Part shown: positions 22,124 through 34,829 of the stretch, one piece after another | Position numbering within the stretch: the stretch's first letter is position 1 | How the letters are laid out: each line of letters starts with the position of its first letter | Source: Cryptomeria japonica | Taxonomy: Eukaryota > Streptophyta > Pinopsida > Cupressales > Cupressaceae | Length of the DNA: 64,000 bases | Assembly (NCBI RefSeq): GCF_030272615.1 | Contig: NC_081405.1 | Span: 650,828,920-650,892,919 of the forward strand | Direction: 5' to 3' | Notes under the pieces: generated by a model | What the model was told of the DNA's origin: nothing | The model's database searches: none | What the model saw: the letters and a program-made list of their open reading frames with translations, nothing else | Made by a program: the position numbers and the translations under genes

Positions 22124-24706
22124 TATTGGAATTGTGTTGTCATTGATGTCAACCAGTATAAAAGGATACAACCAGTATGGGAGAGTGTTGACATTACTAT
22201 CATTGATGTCAACCAGCATTGTGATGTCACTGGAGTCACCAGTACACAAGTCAGTGTTTGACTTGTGTAGAAGATATGGACAAGAGACCGGTATGATATA
22301 ACAACTAGTAAATGATGACATTTGTGAGTGGTAAAGATGTTGAGTTGTTAATTGTGATAAAGAGGTGGAGTGTTATCTAAATCACATCAACATAGGAGGA
22401 GAAGGATCTACTGGTCATAGGTACACTATGTGGATGCATAACAACATGACTCCTACCAGATAGAGATGCAATCACCATATGGAGAGAACACTGACAGTGA
22501 ATGTCCCCCAACTGGATCACATGTGTTTGTTTGAAGATATGTTGCACAAACAATGAAGCCACATGAGTGCATTGCAGGATGCAGATGACAAGGATCCACT
22601 CCCACTAGTAAGTGGAGCTTATCTCTTATTATGCATAGTATGCATCTTAGTTCTATGAGATAAGATAGAATTAAAAGGTAGGTGATTGAAGGCTCACACT
22701 GGATCTACCAGTGAAACAAAAGGATGCCTCAGGTGCATGTAATTAGAGATGTGCACCAGATCATAAAGGGTTGGCATATTGTGCCACCGAGACAAAAAAA
22801 GAAGAGTAAAGAAGTGATGGGTTTGTCATCTTGACAAAATGGCTGAGATAATGTCCGGTCTGATGATGAAGAAGGCAAAGTTGAGCATTTGCAGATAGAG
22901 AGTGCAACCAGCATGCAGATGCCTCAGATGGAAACAACTGAAGGTTGATGAGATGGTGTCATCAAGGTGCCTACTAATAAGTATGAGAGCCAGAAAGAGA
23001 GAAAAGAGGCTAAGTGATGTTCTCCTACCTAATAGAATGAGAATGCTATGGATAGGCATGTCTATCGACTAGTTAAAGTGTTCCACCAGCAGATGAGCAA
23101 AGTGCAAACATGATGGTTAACCGATAAAGTGTGAGATACCAGTAGGGTTAGTGAACCGGTAGAAAAGAAGGACCAGTTGTGTATTGATTGTCGGTGACAG
23201 ATTCTAGCTGACACAAAGATCTTTGCTAAGATGGATATCGACAAGGATTACCACATGGAATTGAAGTGGCAAGCTCGCATAGGGCAGTGAAGTGTCATGT
23301 CGGTGAGGTAGCTGGTGGTTGGTCGACATTAAATGTTAATTGCGACAATCATAGAGGAGTTGTAGAGGGTTTGAGGCTCGATGCAAACCAAAGATCTGGG
23401 TGATGCCATGATCAATGAAAGACATTCAACTGTGGATCAGATTTGGTAAAGGCAACTGCGAGATCACTAAATTTGATTGACAGAAGTAGGTCGAGGAATT
23501 GGGGCCATGTTTACTAAACATTAAAAATGTGTATTAGAAGCCATGAGATTGATGATGTTTGATTGATCCATTGCAGGTGGTTGATCTCTAGAAGGAGATC
23601 TGATTGGATTCAATGTGCCTCGTGATCAGTGGAAGAAACCCTAAGGTGCCAAGTTTGAATGTTTCTTTTGGTGGGAAAGTCTGATTATAAATATGCAGGC
23701 TGAAGACATAATTTGATGATGCCTCTGAGAGAGATGATGCCAAGTAATGCAAGAGGTTGAATAGAGAAGTAGATGAAGAATGATATCTATAGAGGATCAT
23801 AGAAATTGAGCAGAAGGGAGACAACCAGCAACATGGTTTAGCAGAGGCTTAACCAATAAGGTTAATGCAACTGACAAGCAGTAAAGGAGGATCAGTGCCA
23901 AAGTGAATAGGTGGTGTTCAAGAGAGCCAAAGGATAGAAAAGATTGAGGTGGTCGTGAGTGTGTTGCAGAGACAATCTCACGGGCACAGAATAGAGTAGG
24001 GTGGAACCAATAAGCTGAGTAACTGGTAGTCAAGTGTAGAGTTTGTCAGATGAATAATCAGTAGAGCCTAAGTCATTGGGTGAGCAACAGAAGGAGAAGG
24101 TGAGCAAAGAGAGGAGGTGAGAAGAAGGGAAGAGAGGATCGAGAACTAGTAGAGAACAAAATAGAGACAAAGTGATAGAAGGAAGAGGAGGAGTCAATCG
24201 GTAAGGCAGAGGAGAAGTGAAACTGGCAAGGCGAAGAGTATGCAGGAGTTACAAGACTCACTTGTAATCGAATTATTACTTTTGTATTTGATAATGTTAA
24301 TTGTAGATCAATGAGTTGTAGCTCAGTACAGGGGTTGGTTCTCCTTGGGTTGGTGCCCTAAATCAAGGGTTGGTGCTCCTTGGGTTGGTGCCCTAAATTA
24401 GGGGTTGGTGCTCCTTGGGTTGGTGCCCTAAACTTTATAATCAGTTTCATTTTTAGCTTGGATTGGAGCAGTAGACTCCAGCGACATTTCTCACCAGGGT
24501 TTTTCCCATCTTGGTTTTTCCTCATATATGATGGTGCTATGTGATGTCTCCTTTGTGTGTGATTGCATTTGTGTTAGTCTCCCCTCTAACCGGTAAGTCT
24601 GCATTGAGTTAGATCTAATAACCAATATACTCATATAGGATAGTTAAAAGGAAAATTTTGAGAACCACTGATTCGCCCCCCTCTCATTGGTACATTGTGT
24701 CTAACA
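22124..24706 (+). repeat. 5' LTR of element E
   Basis: 2583 bp. Starts TATTGGAATTG where the 3' copy has TGTTGGCATTG; ends TCTAACA. Contains three copies of a 35-bp unit at 24331-24433. Minus-strand ORFs here have counterparts in the other LTR and no recognisable domain. Confidence 0.9.
24331..24433 (+). repeat. 35-bp tandem repeat, three copies, in the E 5' LTR
   Basis: Unit GGGTTGGTGCTCCTTGGGTT plus 15 more bases, starting at about 24331, 24366 and 24401. The 3' LTR has two copies. Confidence 0.9.
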
Positions 24707-24708
24707 AT

Positions 24709-24721
24709 TGGTATCAGAGCC
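24709..24721 (+). promoter_or_regulatory. Primer binding site of element E
   Basis: TGGTATCAGAGCC two bases after the LTR; initiator Met tRNA type. Confidence 0.9.
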
Positions 24722-24779
24722 AAGGTTCCCGGTTAGACAAGCTTTCTCCAGCTTGGGTACATTGTGTCTTAAGGACACA

Positions 24780-26790
24780 ATGGTTTGTTTAGTGTCAATC
24801 CCTGCTCCAGTCTTTGATGGTTTAAATTATTTCATTTGGAGTTGTAGAATGAAAATCTACCTATGCTCTCTAGGGTTTTATGTGTGGATGTCTATTGTAA
24901 ATGGTTGCCCTAGTTAAGTCAGTCCTCCCATCGATTCAGATGCAGAAAGAAGAAACCAGTGCAATTATGTAGCAATGAAGGCTATACTTTGTGGCTTATC
25001 AGAAGATGTCTCCACACAAGTGGACAGATGCAGATCAACAAAGAGCTTATGGGATAGATTGAAGAAGCTCTATGGAAATGAGCCTACTACTACGAAACCG
25101 ATTTGTGAAGATAGGATGAGGAATGCAACTCATGTATCAGCACATGATGAAGGTAGATCTATTAGCGTCTATAGCAATGATGAAGCAAGAATCCACCTCT
25201 TCATGGCTCAAGATTCAAAAAATGAGAGGCACACATCTAAGAATGATCATGCAGATCACTCCTACCGGGGAGATGTGTTTGGCAGTGATAGTGAAGGTGA
25301 AGATGAAGAGGAAGTAGAATTTGATCTTGAAGGAGAACTTGTAAATGCAATTGAACAACATAGTAGAGTGAGGAATGAGTACAATCTATTCAAGAATGTT
25401 GTTATTGTGGAGCAGAATCGATTGATTAGATGCCTTGAAGAATCTGAGAAATGTATCTTAGAGTTGAAGAGTCAAGAAGAAGACAACATGGAATGTTGGT
25501 GCAGTGATCTAGCATCTGAGCTAGAAGTAAAAGATAAAAAATATCATAAGTTTCTTGGAGAAATGGAGGTTCTCCGAATTGACCTTGAGAAATGTCAAGA
25601 TGAGCTCAAGGTATGAATCCGGTTTGATGGCATAAGTGATGCCTTGGACAAAATGTTGAAAAATCAAAAGCATGCCAAGGACACTGAAAGATTAGGTAGT
25701 GGTGTCGGTGAATGCTCCACCACCAAGAATGTCCCCCACAATGACATTTTGTTTGTCTCCATGTAGAAAATAAGGGACAGATCTTCACAGTTAGAAAGGA
25801 TCCCCAGAAGAAGGTTGATCTAACCACAATTGGTGAAGATTTGTAGACAAGAATGAGGACCGGTGCTGCAAAAAGGAGGAACACTATAGGTCCCAAAGAA
25901 AAAGGGAAAATGGGAGAAGATAGCTTCACCAGAAGCAAGAACATGAGAAGACAACAAAGAAGAAATCCTACCGGTAGACGACAAGGAAGTGCTACCACCC
26001 ACAAGACAAAGCAAGTGTGAGAGAAGAGATCAGATGGAAGAAATACAAAGAATGGACAACCCAGGATCCATCCTCAGAGAAGGAGAAATGGAGATGTCAG
26101 ACTGGTAAGATCTCCCCATGCCCAGAATAAGTTTGTAATTTATAAACCTTCCTTCTCTGGTTTTTTCTTTGCATGTAATGGTCATGGCCATAGGGCAGAC
26201 AAATGTATAAAGGGATCTAGAAGGAATAATCTAAGATCTCATAGAAATCATGCATATGAGCAAAATGTATCAAGGAGTAGAAACATGAATAATTCCTCTC
26301 TCGATTATGCAAAGAGTGTTTGTTATAACTGCAATAGAATTGGCCATAGAAGATGTGAATGTGGGAAGAAGGAATTATAGTCATATGGAAGTCGGTATAT
26401 TAGCTATGCTCAACTTAGAAATGGATACAGAGCATATGGAAGTTAGAGACTTGCATGGAGTCAAAGGAGAAATGTCCCAACAGGATCAAGAGGTTCACCG
26501 GTTTCGGTTACCAGTCATAACAACAACACCAGAAGAAAATAGTCAAACGGGCATGTTAAGAGATTCCCCAATCATGAAGTTGAGATGGATGTTGTGTGCT
26601 ACTATAGCACTACTTCTGGTTGTGATATAGAATTTGGAAATACAAGGACCCGTCAGTAGAAGAAGGAAAGACCTGCTCCCAAGACTGAAAGTAGGAAGAA
26701 GAATGTGACCAAGCAAGAATGGAAGAAGAAGCAAGAGGATACAACCATGGATCGACACTATGCATTCAATGCACAGGTGATATCTCCTAA
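24780..26790 (+). pseudogene. gag: Element E gag
   Basis: ATG at 24780 opens MVCLVSIPAPVFDGLNYFIW, the N-terminal Copia gag signature, followed after a stop at 24915 by MKAILCGLSEDV...STKSLWDRLKKLYG (UBN2-type gag). An acidic region and coiled coil (24975-25610) follow, then, through several stops and shifts, zinc knuckles CNGHGHRADKC (about 26180) and CYNCNRIGHRRCEC (about 26320). The UBN2 part is shortened. This is the full Sirevirus gag plan that elements A and G keep only in their C-terminal half. Confidence 0.8.
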
Positions 26791-28127
26791 GGCTTAAAGG
26801 AGATGCAAGACTTTAGGGGGAGTAATACACTGAACTTATCATTCAGCCCCTCAATGAAAGAAGACACATGGAAGAACAATGTTGCTAGCTGTATGAAGGA
26901 AGAAAATGAGAATATAAGTGTGTGTAGTGGCTACCTTGGCTACACACCTACATATCAGAGTTGGATCACTATTGCATGTGTCAATAGATGGATATTAGCA
27001 ATTGGACTCAGATGCAAAGTGACACAAAATTATAGGAGTTACAAGAAGGTACTTTGGTAGTGATGATGGACCAATACAGGAAACCGGTATCTGCAGGATG
27101 TTATCGGTATGACGCTAACAGGTACTTGCGGGTTATGTAAGACAATGAGGTTGGAGATCATTGCATTAGCCCCAGTAACATAGAATGGGTAAGTTATGTC
27201 TCAGGTGGTGTTGATGAAGACTTGAATGACATGTTGGCCTAGTTTTTTATCATGCAGGCATACAAGTTTTTGGGCTAACCAGTTTGATTCATGGCATGAT
27301 GATGACATTCTATGGCATTGTGAGGATCCAAGATCATGTCATAGGTTGTGGTGGATATAATGGAGTTGAAAGATCATTAGATTGATCACATATTCATAGA
27401 TCAACCAATATATAATGAAGACTAGAGTTCCAGTTTTGGACATGACCGACAATGTGGACCTGAGATGCATGACTCGGGAGAGTTTACAGTCATGTTTTCT
27501 GACTAGTATTAGACTTTTTGGACATAGAGGGTGTGCAAGTGTCTATGGTTGTATTGTTATGTTTATTTTTTTGGAGGTATCTAGTTTTGTGAAATATTTC
27601 AATGCACATTCAATTGAAATTAGCTGGATCACCAGGAGTGTTGCTTGCTAAGAGGGAAAGTTACCTGCACAATAGAACATGCATTTCGTATCAAAAGAGA
27701 TAAAATTGGTATTAGTGTTAGCCTCAACAATTGATATCAGCAATTTGAGGTCATAAAGTCTTAGGCATATCAAGGGGTGATGATGTAGCTTGATCAGTAG
27801 GTATGTTGTTTTCACTAACACGTGGGTCTTAAATTGGTTTCAAACTTGTATATGCATGTGTTTCCAGTTTGCATAACCACTTGGTTTTGAGCAATTGGTT
27901 TCAGTTGGTGGTTGTACTCTTCATCTCAAGTGTTGTGACTTGAAAAGATGTAACAAATGATGATTAAAGGAGAAGATGCATCTGCTAGAGAGAATAGGTA
28001 GATAAGACTCTATTAGTACCTGATAGACACAAGGAAGAGAGAAACCCTGACAGACCCTTTGCCATTATTGTCAAAGGGGAAGAAAGAATCTGTAGTATGT
28101 TGAATACTACGTGTTGACATCAATTCC
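26791..28127 (+). other. Element E interior after gag: no gene recognised
   Basis: Only short, broken frames (for example 26803-27060 and 27415-27651), none matching protease, integrase, reverse transcriptase or RNase H. Polypurine-like tracts occur at about 26813 (AGGGGGAGTAA) and 28069 (AAAGGGGAAGAA). Confidence 0.6.
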
Positions 28128-28139
28128 AAAGGGGGAGAT
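28128..28139 (+). promoter_or_regulatory. Polypurine tract of element E
   Basis: AAAGGGGGAGAT directly before the LTR start at 28140. Confidence 0.9.
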
Positions 28140-30649
28140 TGTTGGCATTGTGTTGTCATTGATGTCAACCAGTATAGAAGGATACAACCAATATGGGAGA
28201 GTGTTCACATTGTTATCATTGATGTCAACCAGCATTGTGATGTCATTGGAGTCATTGGTACACAAGCTAGTGTTTGACTTGTGTAGAAGATATAGACAAG
28301 AGACCGGTAAGATATAACAATCGGTAAATGATGACATTTTTGATTGGGAAAGATGTGGAGTTGTTGATTATGATGAGGAGGCGGAGTGTTATCTAAATCA
28401 CATTAACACAAGAGGACAAGGATATGCATGTCACCGGTACACTGTGTCAATGCAGAACAGCAGGACTCCCATCGGATAGAGATGCAGTCACCATATGGAG
28501 AGAAGACTGATAGTGAATGTGCCCCAAATGGATCACATGTGCTTGTTTGAAGGTATGTTCCACAAACAGGGAAGCCACATGAGTGCATTGCAGGATGCAG
28601 ATGACAAGGATCCACTCCCACTGGTAAGTGGAGCTTATCTCCTATTATGCATAGTATGCATCTTAGTTCTGTGACATAAGACATAATTAGAAGGTAGGTG
28701 ATTGAAGGCTCACACCAGGTCTACCGGTGAAACAAATTGATGCCTCAGGTACATGTAATTAGATATGTGCATCGGATCAGAAAGGGTTGGCATATTGTGC
28801 CACCAGGATAGAAAAGGAAGAGTAAAGAAGTACTGGGTTTCTCATCTTGACAAACTAGCTGAGATGATGTTCAGTTTAATGATGAAGAAGGAAAAGTTGA
28901 GCAACTGCAGATAGAGAGCACAATTGGCATGCAGATGCCTCATATGGAAACAACTTAAGGTTGATGACATGGTGTCATCAAGGTGCCTACCAATAAGTAA
29001 GAAAACTGGAAAGAGAGCAAAGAGGCTAAGTGATGTGCTCCTACCTAATGAGAATGAGAATGCTATGGATAGGCATGTCTAGCGACTGATTAAGGTGTTC
29101 CACCAACAAATCAGCAAAGTGCAGACATGATGGTTAACCGGTAAAGTGTGAGATACCAACAAGGTTAGTGAACTGGCAGAAAAGGATGGTTATGTGTTAA
29201 TTATTGGTGGCTGAGTCTAGCTGACACAGAGATATTTGTTGAGTTAGATATCGACAAGGATGCCACATGTAATTGAAGTGGCAATCTCACAGAGGTCAGT
29301 GAGGTAGCTGGTGGTTGGTCAATTTTAAATGTTGCCTGCGACAATCACGGAGGAGTTGCAGAGGGTTTGTGGCTGGATGCAAACCGAAGATCTGAGTGAT
29401 GCCATGATCGATGAAAGACATTCAACTACAGATCAGATTTGGTAAAGGCAACTATGATATCACTAAATGCGATTGATAGAAGTAGGTCGAGGAACAGGTG
29501 TCCTGTTTGCTAAACATAGCAAACATGTATTGGAAGCCGTGAGATTGATGATAATTGATTGATCCATTACAGGTGGTCGATCTCTGGAAGGAGATCTAAT
29601 TGGATTCGATGTGCCTCATTATCAGTGGAAGAAACCCTTAGGCACCAAGTTTGAATGTTGCTTTTGGCAGGAAATTCTGATTATAAATATGCAGGCCGAA
29701 GACATAATTTGATGATGCCTTAGAGAGAGATGTTCCTAAGTAGTGCAAGAGTTTGAATAGAGAAGTAGATGAAGAGTGATATCTGCAGAGGATCATAGAG
29801 ATTGAGCAGAAGGGACACAACCAGCAACCGGTTTTAGCAGAGGCTTAACCAGTAAGGCTAATGCAACTGATAAGAAGCAAAGGAGGATCAGTGCAAAAGT
29901 GAATAGGTGGTGTTCAAGCTAGCCAAAGGATAGCAAAGAGTGAGGTGGTTGTGAGTGTGTTGCAGAGAAGATCTCACAAGCACATAACAGAGTAGGGTGG
30001 AACCAATAAGTTGAATAACTCGTAGTCAAGTGTAGAGTCCATCATATGAACAATCAGTAGAGCAGCAGAAGGAGAAGGTGAGAAAAGAGAGGAGGTGAGA
30101 ATAAGGGAAGAGAGGATAGAGAACTAGCAGAGGGAAGAATAGACACAAAGTGATAGAAGGAAGAGGAGGAGTCAACCAGTAAGGCAGAGGAGAAATGAAA
30201 CTGGTAGGGCGAAGAGTATGCAGTAGTTACAAGACTCACTTCTAACTGTATTATTACTTTTGTATTTGATAATATTCATTGTAGATCACTGAGTTGAAGC
30301 TTGGTACAGGGGTTGGTGCTCCTTGGGATGGTACCCTAAATCAGGGGTTGGCGATCCTTGGGTTGGTGCCCTAAACTTTGTAATCAATTTCATTGTGAGC
30401 CTGGATTGGAGTAGTAGACTCAAGCAACATTTCTCACCAAGGTTTTTCCCATCTTGTATTTTCCTCGTATATGTTGGTGTTATGTGATGTCTCCTTTGCG
30501 TGTGATTGCATTTGTGTTAGTCTCCCCTCTATTTGGTAAGTTTGCATTGAGTTAGATCTAATAACTGGTATACTCACATAGGATAGTTAAAGGGAAAAGA
30601 TTGAGAACCACTTATTCACCTCCCTCTCAGTGGTACATTGTGTCTAACA
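28140..30649 (+). repeat. 3' LTR of element E
   Basis: 2510 bp, starts TGTTGGCATTG, ends TCTAACA. Two copies of the 35-bp unit (30309-30376), one fewer than the 5' LTR. Confidence 0.9.
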
Positions 30650-30654
30650 TTTTC

Positions 30655-31458
30655 ATCATAACCACTACTGATTACTTTACGAAGTGGGTAGAAGCAGTTC
30701 CTCTTTGATCTACTACCATCGAAGTAATATGTCAATTCATCTTAGTTAACATCATTTCCGATTTGGAATACCTTCTACTTTGGTTTTAGATAATTGGACA
30801 TCATTCAAAAACAAAGACGTGAAGAAATTTCTCAAGAAATATCATATTCAACATCAATTTCCTACACCCTACTATCCTCAATTAAATGGTCAAGCTGAAT
30901 TTTCAAAAAAACTAATCAAACAAATTCTTCGTAAGACTATGCACAAGCATGGTAAGGATTGGCACACTTAGTTAATCTATGCTCTTTGGTCTTACTGAAT
31001 GAGCATACATATTGCTACGGGTTCTACTCGTTATAATTTTGTCTATGGTGTTGATGCTATTATACATTTGGAGTTAGAAATTTCATCTTTAAGAGTTTCT
31101 CTTAAGGGTATAATGGATGATGATTCCTATAGAGAACAAAGTCTCCAACAACTTGAGATGCTTGACGAACAGCGCATAAAGACTCTTGAGCATATTCAAG
31201 CATATCATAAAACTCTACAACTAAGTTACAATGATAGTTATTCAATGCTCCTTCTCAGTAGGTGATTTAGTAGTTTATGAGAATCAATGCAATGTGAATG
31301 CTATACCCAAGGAAAAAGGAAAATTCAGTCCTAATTGGCTTAGACCATACATTATTGTCAAAGTCTATGGATCGGGTGCTTACAAGATAGTGGATGTGGA
31401 AGCTACACCTCTAAAAGAACCTATAAATTCTATGCACCTTCATAAATACTATGCCTAA
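30655..31458 (+). pseudogene. Element F integrase, second part
   Basis: Continues after E: FIITTTDYFTKWVEAVPL, a stop, a poorly kept stretch with a frameshift, DNWTSFKNKDVKKFL (the second catalytic Asp region), YYPQLNGQAEFSKKLI (third catalytic Glu), then SIHIATGSTRYNFVYG and LELEISSLRVSLKGI and, after a shift near 31240, VGDLVVYENQ...KFSPNWLRPYIIVKVYGSGAYKI, ending MHLHKYYA. This is the C-terminal part of a Tat-type integrase. A CT-rich stretch of about 120 bases follows before element G. Confidence 0.9.
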
Positions 31459-31576
31459 TATCTCTCTCTCTCTTTCTAGCTTATTCTCTCTCCTTGTGCC
31501 TTTTCTTTCTTCAAATTGGATAATATGTTAGCATATATTTATTAAAGTATGTAGTATTAAATTATATTGTATTGTT

Positions 31577-32384
31577 TGTTGGCATTCTACACTCTTATGA
31601 GAATAGCTGATGTTGTCATTGATGGCAACCAGCTAGCAAATCACCGTCAATTGGTTTCTACATGCCCAACATCACAAACTTCATACACAGGCAGACACCG
31701 ACATCGGCAGGCACTTACACCGACATTCAGATTACATCGGCAACAAAGCATACTGACACTCTAGCTGACATGGGATGAACTTTTGTTTATTGTAATATAA
31801 TTATATTTTGTAATCCGACATGGTATATTGTAAAAGACTCATATATGTATGATATCTTATAGGTCATTTTTGATAGTTGAAAAAGACGACATGAGTAGAG
31901 GAGATGATATTTGTTTAGTGGCAACAAATGTTTTTGGATAAGGTATCTATCTGAGCTTAAACTGGTACTGAACCTGGCATTAGAGATGTTGTTTTAAGCA
32001 GTACATTGTATTGGATTAAATAATCCATTTTGTAGTCAGTGTGACTCTTCATTGAGCAATGAGCTCTAGGATGTTGGCCTCCCTACATGTGCAAGCCCCT
32101 TATTGTATGTAGTATTTATTCATTAGCCAGTGAGTAAATATTGTGGGTCACAAATCCCACCAAGGTTTTTCCCACATCGGGTTTCCTCATTAAATATCTT
32201 GTGTTATGGTGTGTTTCTATGTTGTCTCTATTATTTATGTTTACTGCAATAATTCTTATTTACCAGTACACTGTTTTGGGTTACAAAGTTATAAATAAGT
32301 TTAAATATTTTGCTAACCGGTTAGACACTAATTCACCCCCCCCCCCCCTCCTTAGTGTCTTTGGGACTATCATTGAATCTAACA
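31577..32384 (+). repeat. 5' LTR of element G
   Basis: 808 bp, TGTTGGCATTC...CTAACA, with a C run at 32336-32349 shortly before the end. Confidence 0.92.
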
Positions 32385-32386
32385 AT

Positions 32387-32399
32387 TGGTATCAAAGCC
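32387..32399 (+). promoter_or_regulatory. Primer binding site of element G, one base changed
   Basis: TGGTATCAAAGCC; one G-to-A change from the initiator Met tRNA complement. Confidence 0.85.
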
Positions 32400-32454
32400 T
32401 GATCCTCTATTTGCAAAATCCTAATAGCTTGAGGAAGATTCTGACACCGATATA

Positions 32455-33568
32455 GATGGAGAACTTAAGAAAATAGTTGGAAGGGTCTCTTGAAGATTTT
32501 GATGCAAAAAAATTGAAGAATATCAAACTTGACTATGATCTAAGGGTGACTAAGGAATTCATTAAAGGACTTCAATAAAATCTGGTTATAGCACAAAATA
32601 AGAGAAAGGAACTTCATGAGAAGATGTAGATTGATGATGATGAAAAGGAAACTCTTAGAGATATTGCAAATAAGTTGAGACAAGAAAACAATAATATGAA
32701 GAATGAAATGCAAGATATGACTATGAGGTTATGTAAGGATATTGAAGACAGAAAGAAGAATGAAGAAGACTTGACTAGGAGACTTAATGATGTAGGAAAT
32801 GAAAATCTCAGACTTGGTCATGAAAATGATATGTTAAAGACAGATCTGATTCACATGCAACATGATAAAGATGAGTTTGTGAGACAAGTTGGAATTCTGG
32901 AAAATGAGTTGGTTACTGCAAATAAACACAAAGACAAATTCTAGAAAAGTTCAGAAGAACTTGATGACACGCTTAAAAGACAAAAACCTGATGGAGATAC
33001 AAATGGACTTGGATTTGAACATGGAAAACATTTCGATACTGCAAATAATCAAGATCAGAACAAATTGGCAAGACAACCTAATGCTTATAAATTTAATGGG
33101 AAATGTTTTAATTACAACAAATATGGTCACAGAGAAAATTAGTGTAGATTTAGAAATAATCAAAATATAAACTCACCCACCGGTCAAAGTTCCAAATGCA
33201 ACAAAGTTGGTCATAATTCAAAAAATTGTAGAATAAATGTGAAATGCTATGTTTGTGGAAGACTTGGGAATTTATCTAATCAATGCAGATCACAAACCAG
33301 TCAAGGATATGGAAAGGCTATTCAGAGGAATAATGTAACTTGTTATGCATGTAGCAAGATTGGACATATTGCAAAATTTTGTAGAAGGAAGAATACACCA
33401 GCGAACAATAAAGGATCTAGTTTGAAGGGCAAAGAAAAGATAGATGAAGTAAAGCAAGAATTTTTAAAACAATGGATTAAGAAGAGTGATCAGAAAACTG
33501 ATGAAACTATCTTTGCACCAATAGAACAAAGTAATCCTCCATCGGTAGGAGATTCTTCATCTAACTAA
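32455..33568 (+). pseudogene. Element G ORF1: coiled-coil, zinc-knuckle gag-like protein
   Basis: Homologue of 630-1705. Coiled coil (32675-32944 is the longest open piece), then knuckles FNYNKYGHREN (first Cys pair damaged, stop near 33140), SKCNKVGHNSKNC, CYVCGRLGNLSNQC (His replaced by Asn) and CYACSKIGHIAKFC. C-terminal tail PPSVGDSSSN ends at 33566. Stops near 32475, 32577 and 32627 show decay. Confidence 0.75.
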
Positions 33569-33869
33569 GGAATAATTCTTAGGGGGTATTGCAGCAAGTT
33601 TAAAATCATGCATTCTGCCCTCGGTTGATGGTGAGAAGATAAATTTCTTCTTTACTGGCAGATGTGTTAAGTTTTCACTTAACCGGCAAGCATTTAATGC
33701 AGTTTTAAATAACCTTTTTGGCTATAAAGCACCGAGAAACCCTCATTTCGAACTCACTGAGCATTCAAAAAATCAGAGAGCATGAAACTGAGCAAGGGCA
33801 TTCTAAGGAGAAGCTGCGAAGTGATTTTCAAGCATTCAAAATTTCGGTTAAGAGGTATTTATCTTTGAA

Positions 33870-34806
33870 ATGGCTTCCTCATCTTTTGTTCCAGAGTTTA
33901 TTGCAAAACCTTAATTGTGGAAAATGTCAAATGCCCTAGACCCATATTTAAGATTATCCCTGAGATTGAAAAACAGGATGATTCAATCGGAGCTTTTTTG
34001 AAAATTCTGAAGCGTGTAGCATTTGCAGAAGACCCTAGAATCTACATACATTGCAACATAAAAAACCTAGGGACTAAGGATCTAAAGAAAATATTTAATG
34101 AGGTTATCACCGATGGAAATTGTGTGATCAAACCTGAACATAAAATTGTGGAAGACTTAGGTTTTGTAGAGATTTTGAACATTTCTGAATTTCAAAAGGA
34201 AGTTGTCAGACTTGTATTGAGCAGAGTCCATGGGGAATTCATATGGTTAGAATCAATTTGGAAGATAACCATGGGAGCAATTAAGGCAGTTACTGGTTTA
34301 CCTTCAACCGGTAGTAGGCCTGATAAAACCAAGAAAATACCTAACAATGGTGATAAGGATTTAACTGGAGCCACATCTGATAATAGGTCACTTAGAGTGA
34401 ATGATGTCAAGGATATAAATGTGAGATATGTGAGTATGGTACTAGGATACAAATTAAATCATTCAAATAGACAAAATTCTATTTCTAGCCTTCGTATTCA
34501 CAATGCATATGAGATGGTGAACAATAATGCTAAGATTGATGTGTGTGAATGGCTTAAAGATGAATTAATTGAAAATTTGAAGAAGATTAAGGGAGACAAG
34601 AAAGGTACTTTCCATTTTGGAAACCTACTGGTATGCTTGATGCTATACTTTACCAAAGAGATACCCAGCATAGGTCACAAAGATTTTGGTTATGACATCC
34701 CGATAGGAAGACAGATACAAAAATCTTTCACTGGTATGGGCATGTTGGGTGAATATTTTGTCACCAGCGTACCAATGGTCAAATATATAATTCACACACA
34801 GCTATG
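33870..34806 (+). pseudogene. Element G ORF2, 5' part
   Basis: ATG at 33870 (MASSSFVPEFIAKP) aligns with the start in A; a stop and a one-base shift near 33924 follow, then an open frame to 34806. EDPRIYIHCNIKNLG, LSRVHGEFIWLESI, TGLPSTGSRPDKTKK, VNDVKDINVRYVSMVLGYK and DVCEWLKDELIENLKKIKGDKK match A. It keeps a stretch (SFTGMGMLGEYFVTS) absent from A, then meets unit H. Confidence 0.72.
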
Positions 34807-34829
34807 TTGAGAAATTAGTCTCTCCTCTC

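Larger units (their letters stand above)
22124..30649 (+). mobile_element. Element E: gag-only Copia (Sirevirus-like) element in F
   Basis: LTRs 22124-24706 and 28140-30649 flank a 3.4-kb interior with gag and no recognisable protease, integrase, reverse transcriptase or RNase H. Flanks are ctttc (22119-22123) and ttttc (30650-30654), a 5-bp duplication with one mismatch. Excision joins the F integrase as GHTFIITTTDYFTKWVEAVPL. The element would depend on enzymes from elsewhere. Confidence 0.88.

Noticed and set aside
22826-24261. Minus-strand ORFs of 60-78 residues in the E LTR
   Set aside because: Some recur in the other LTR (29638, 30054) with indels and stops; no coding signature.
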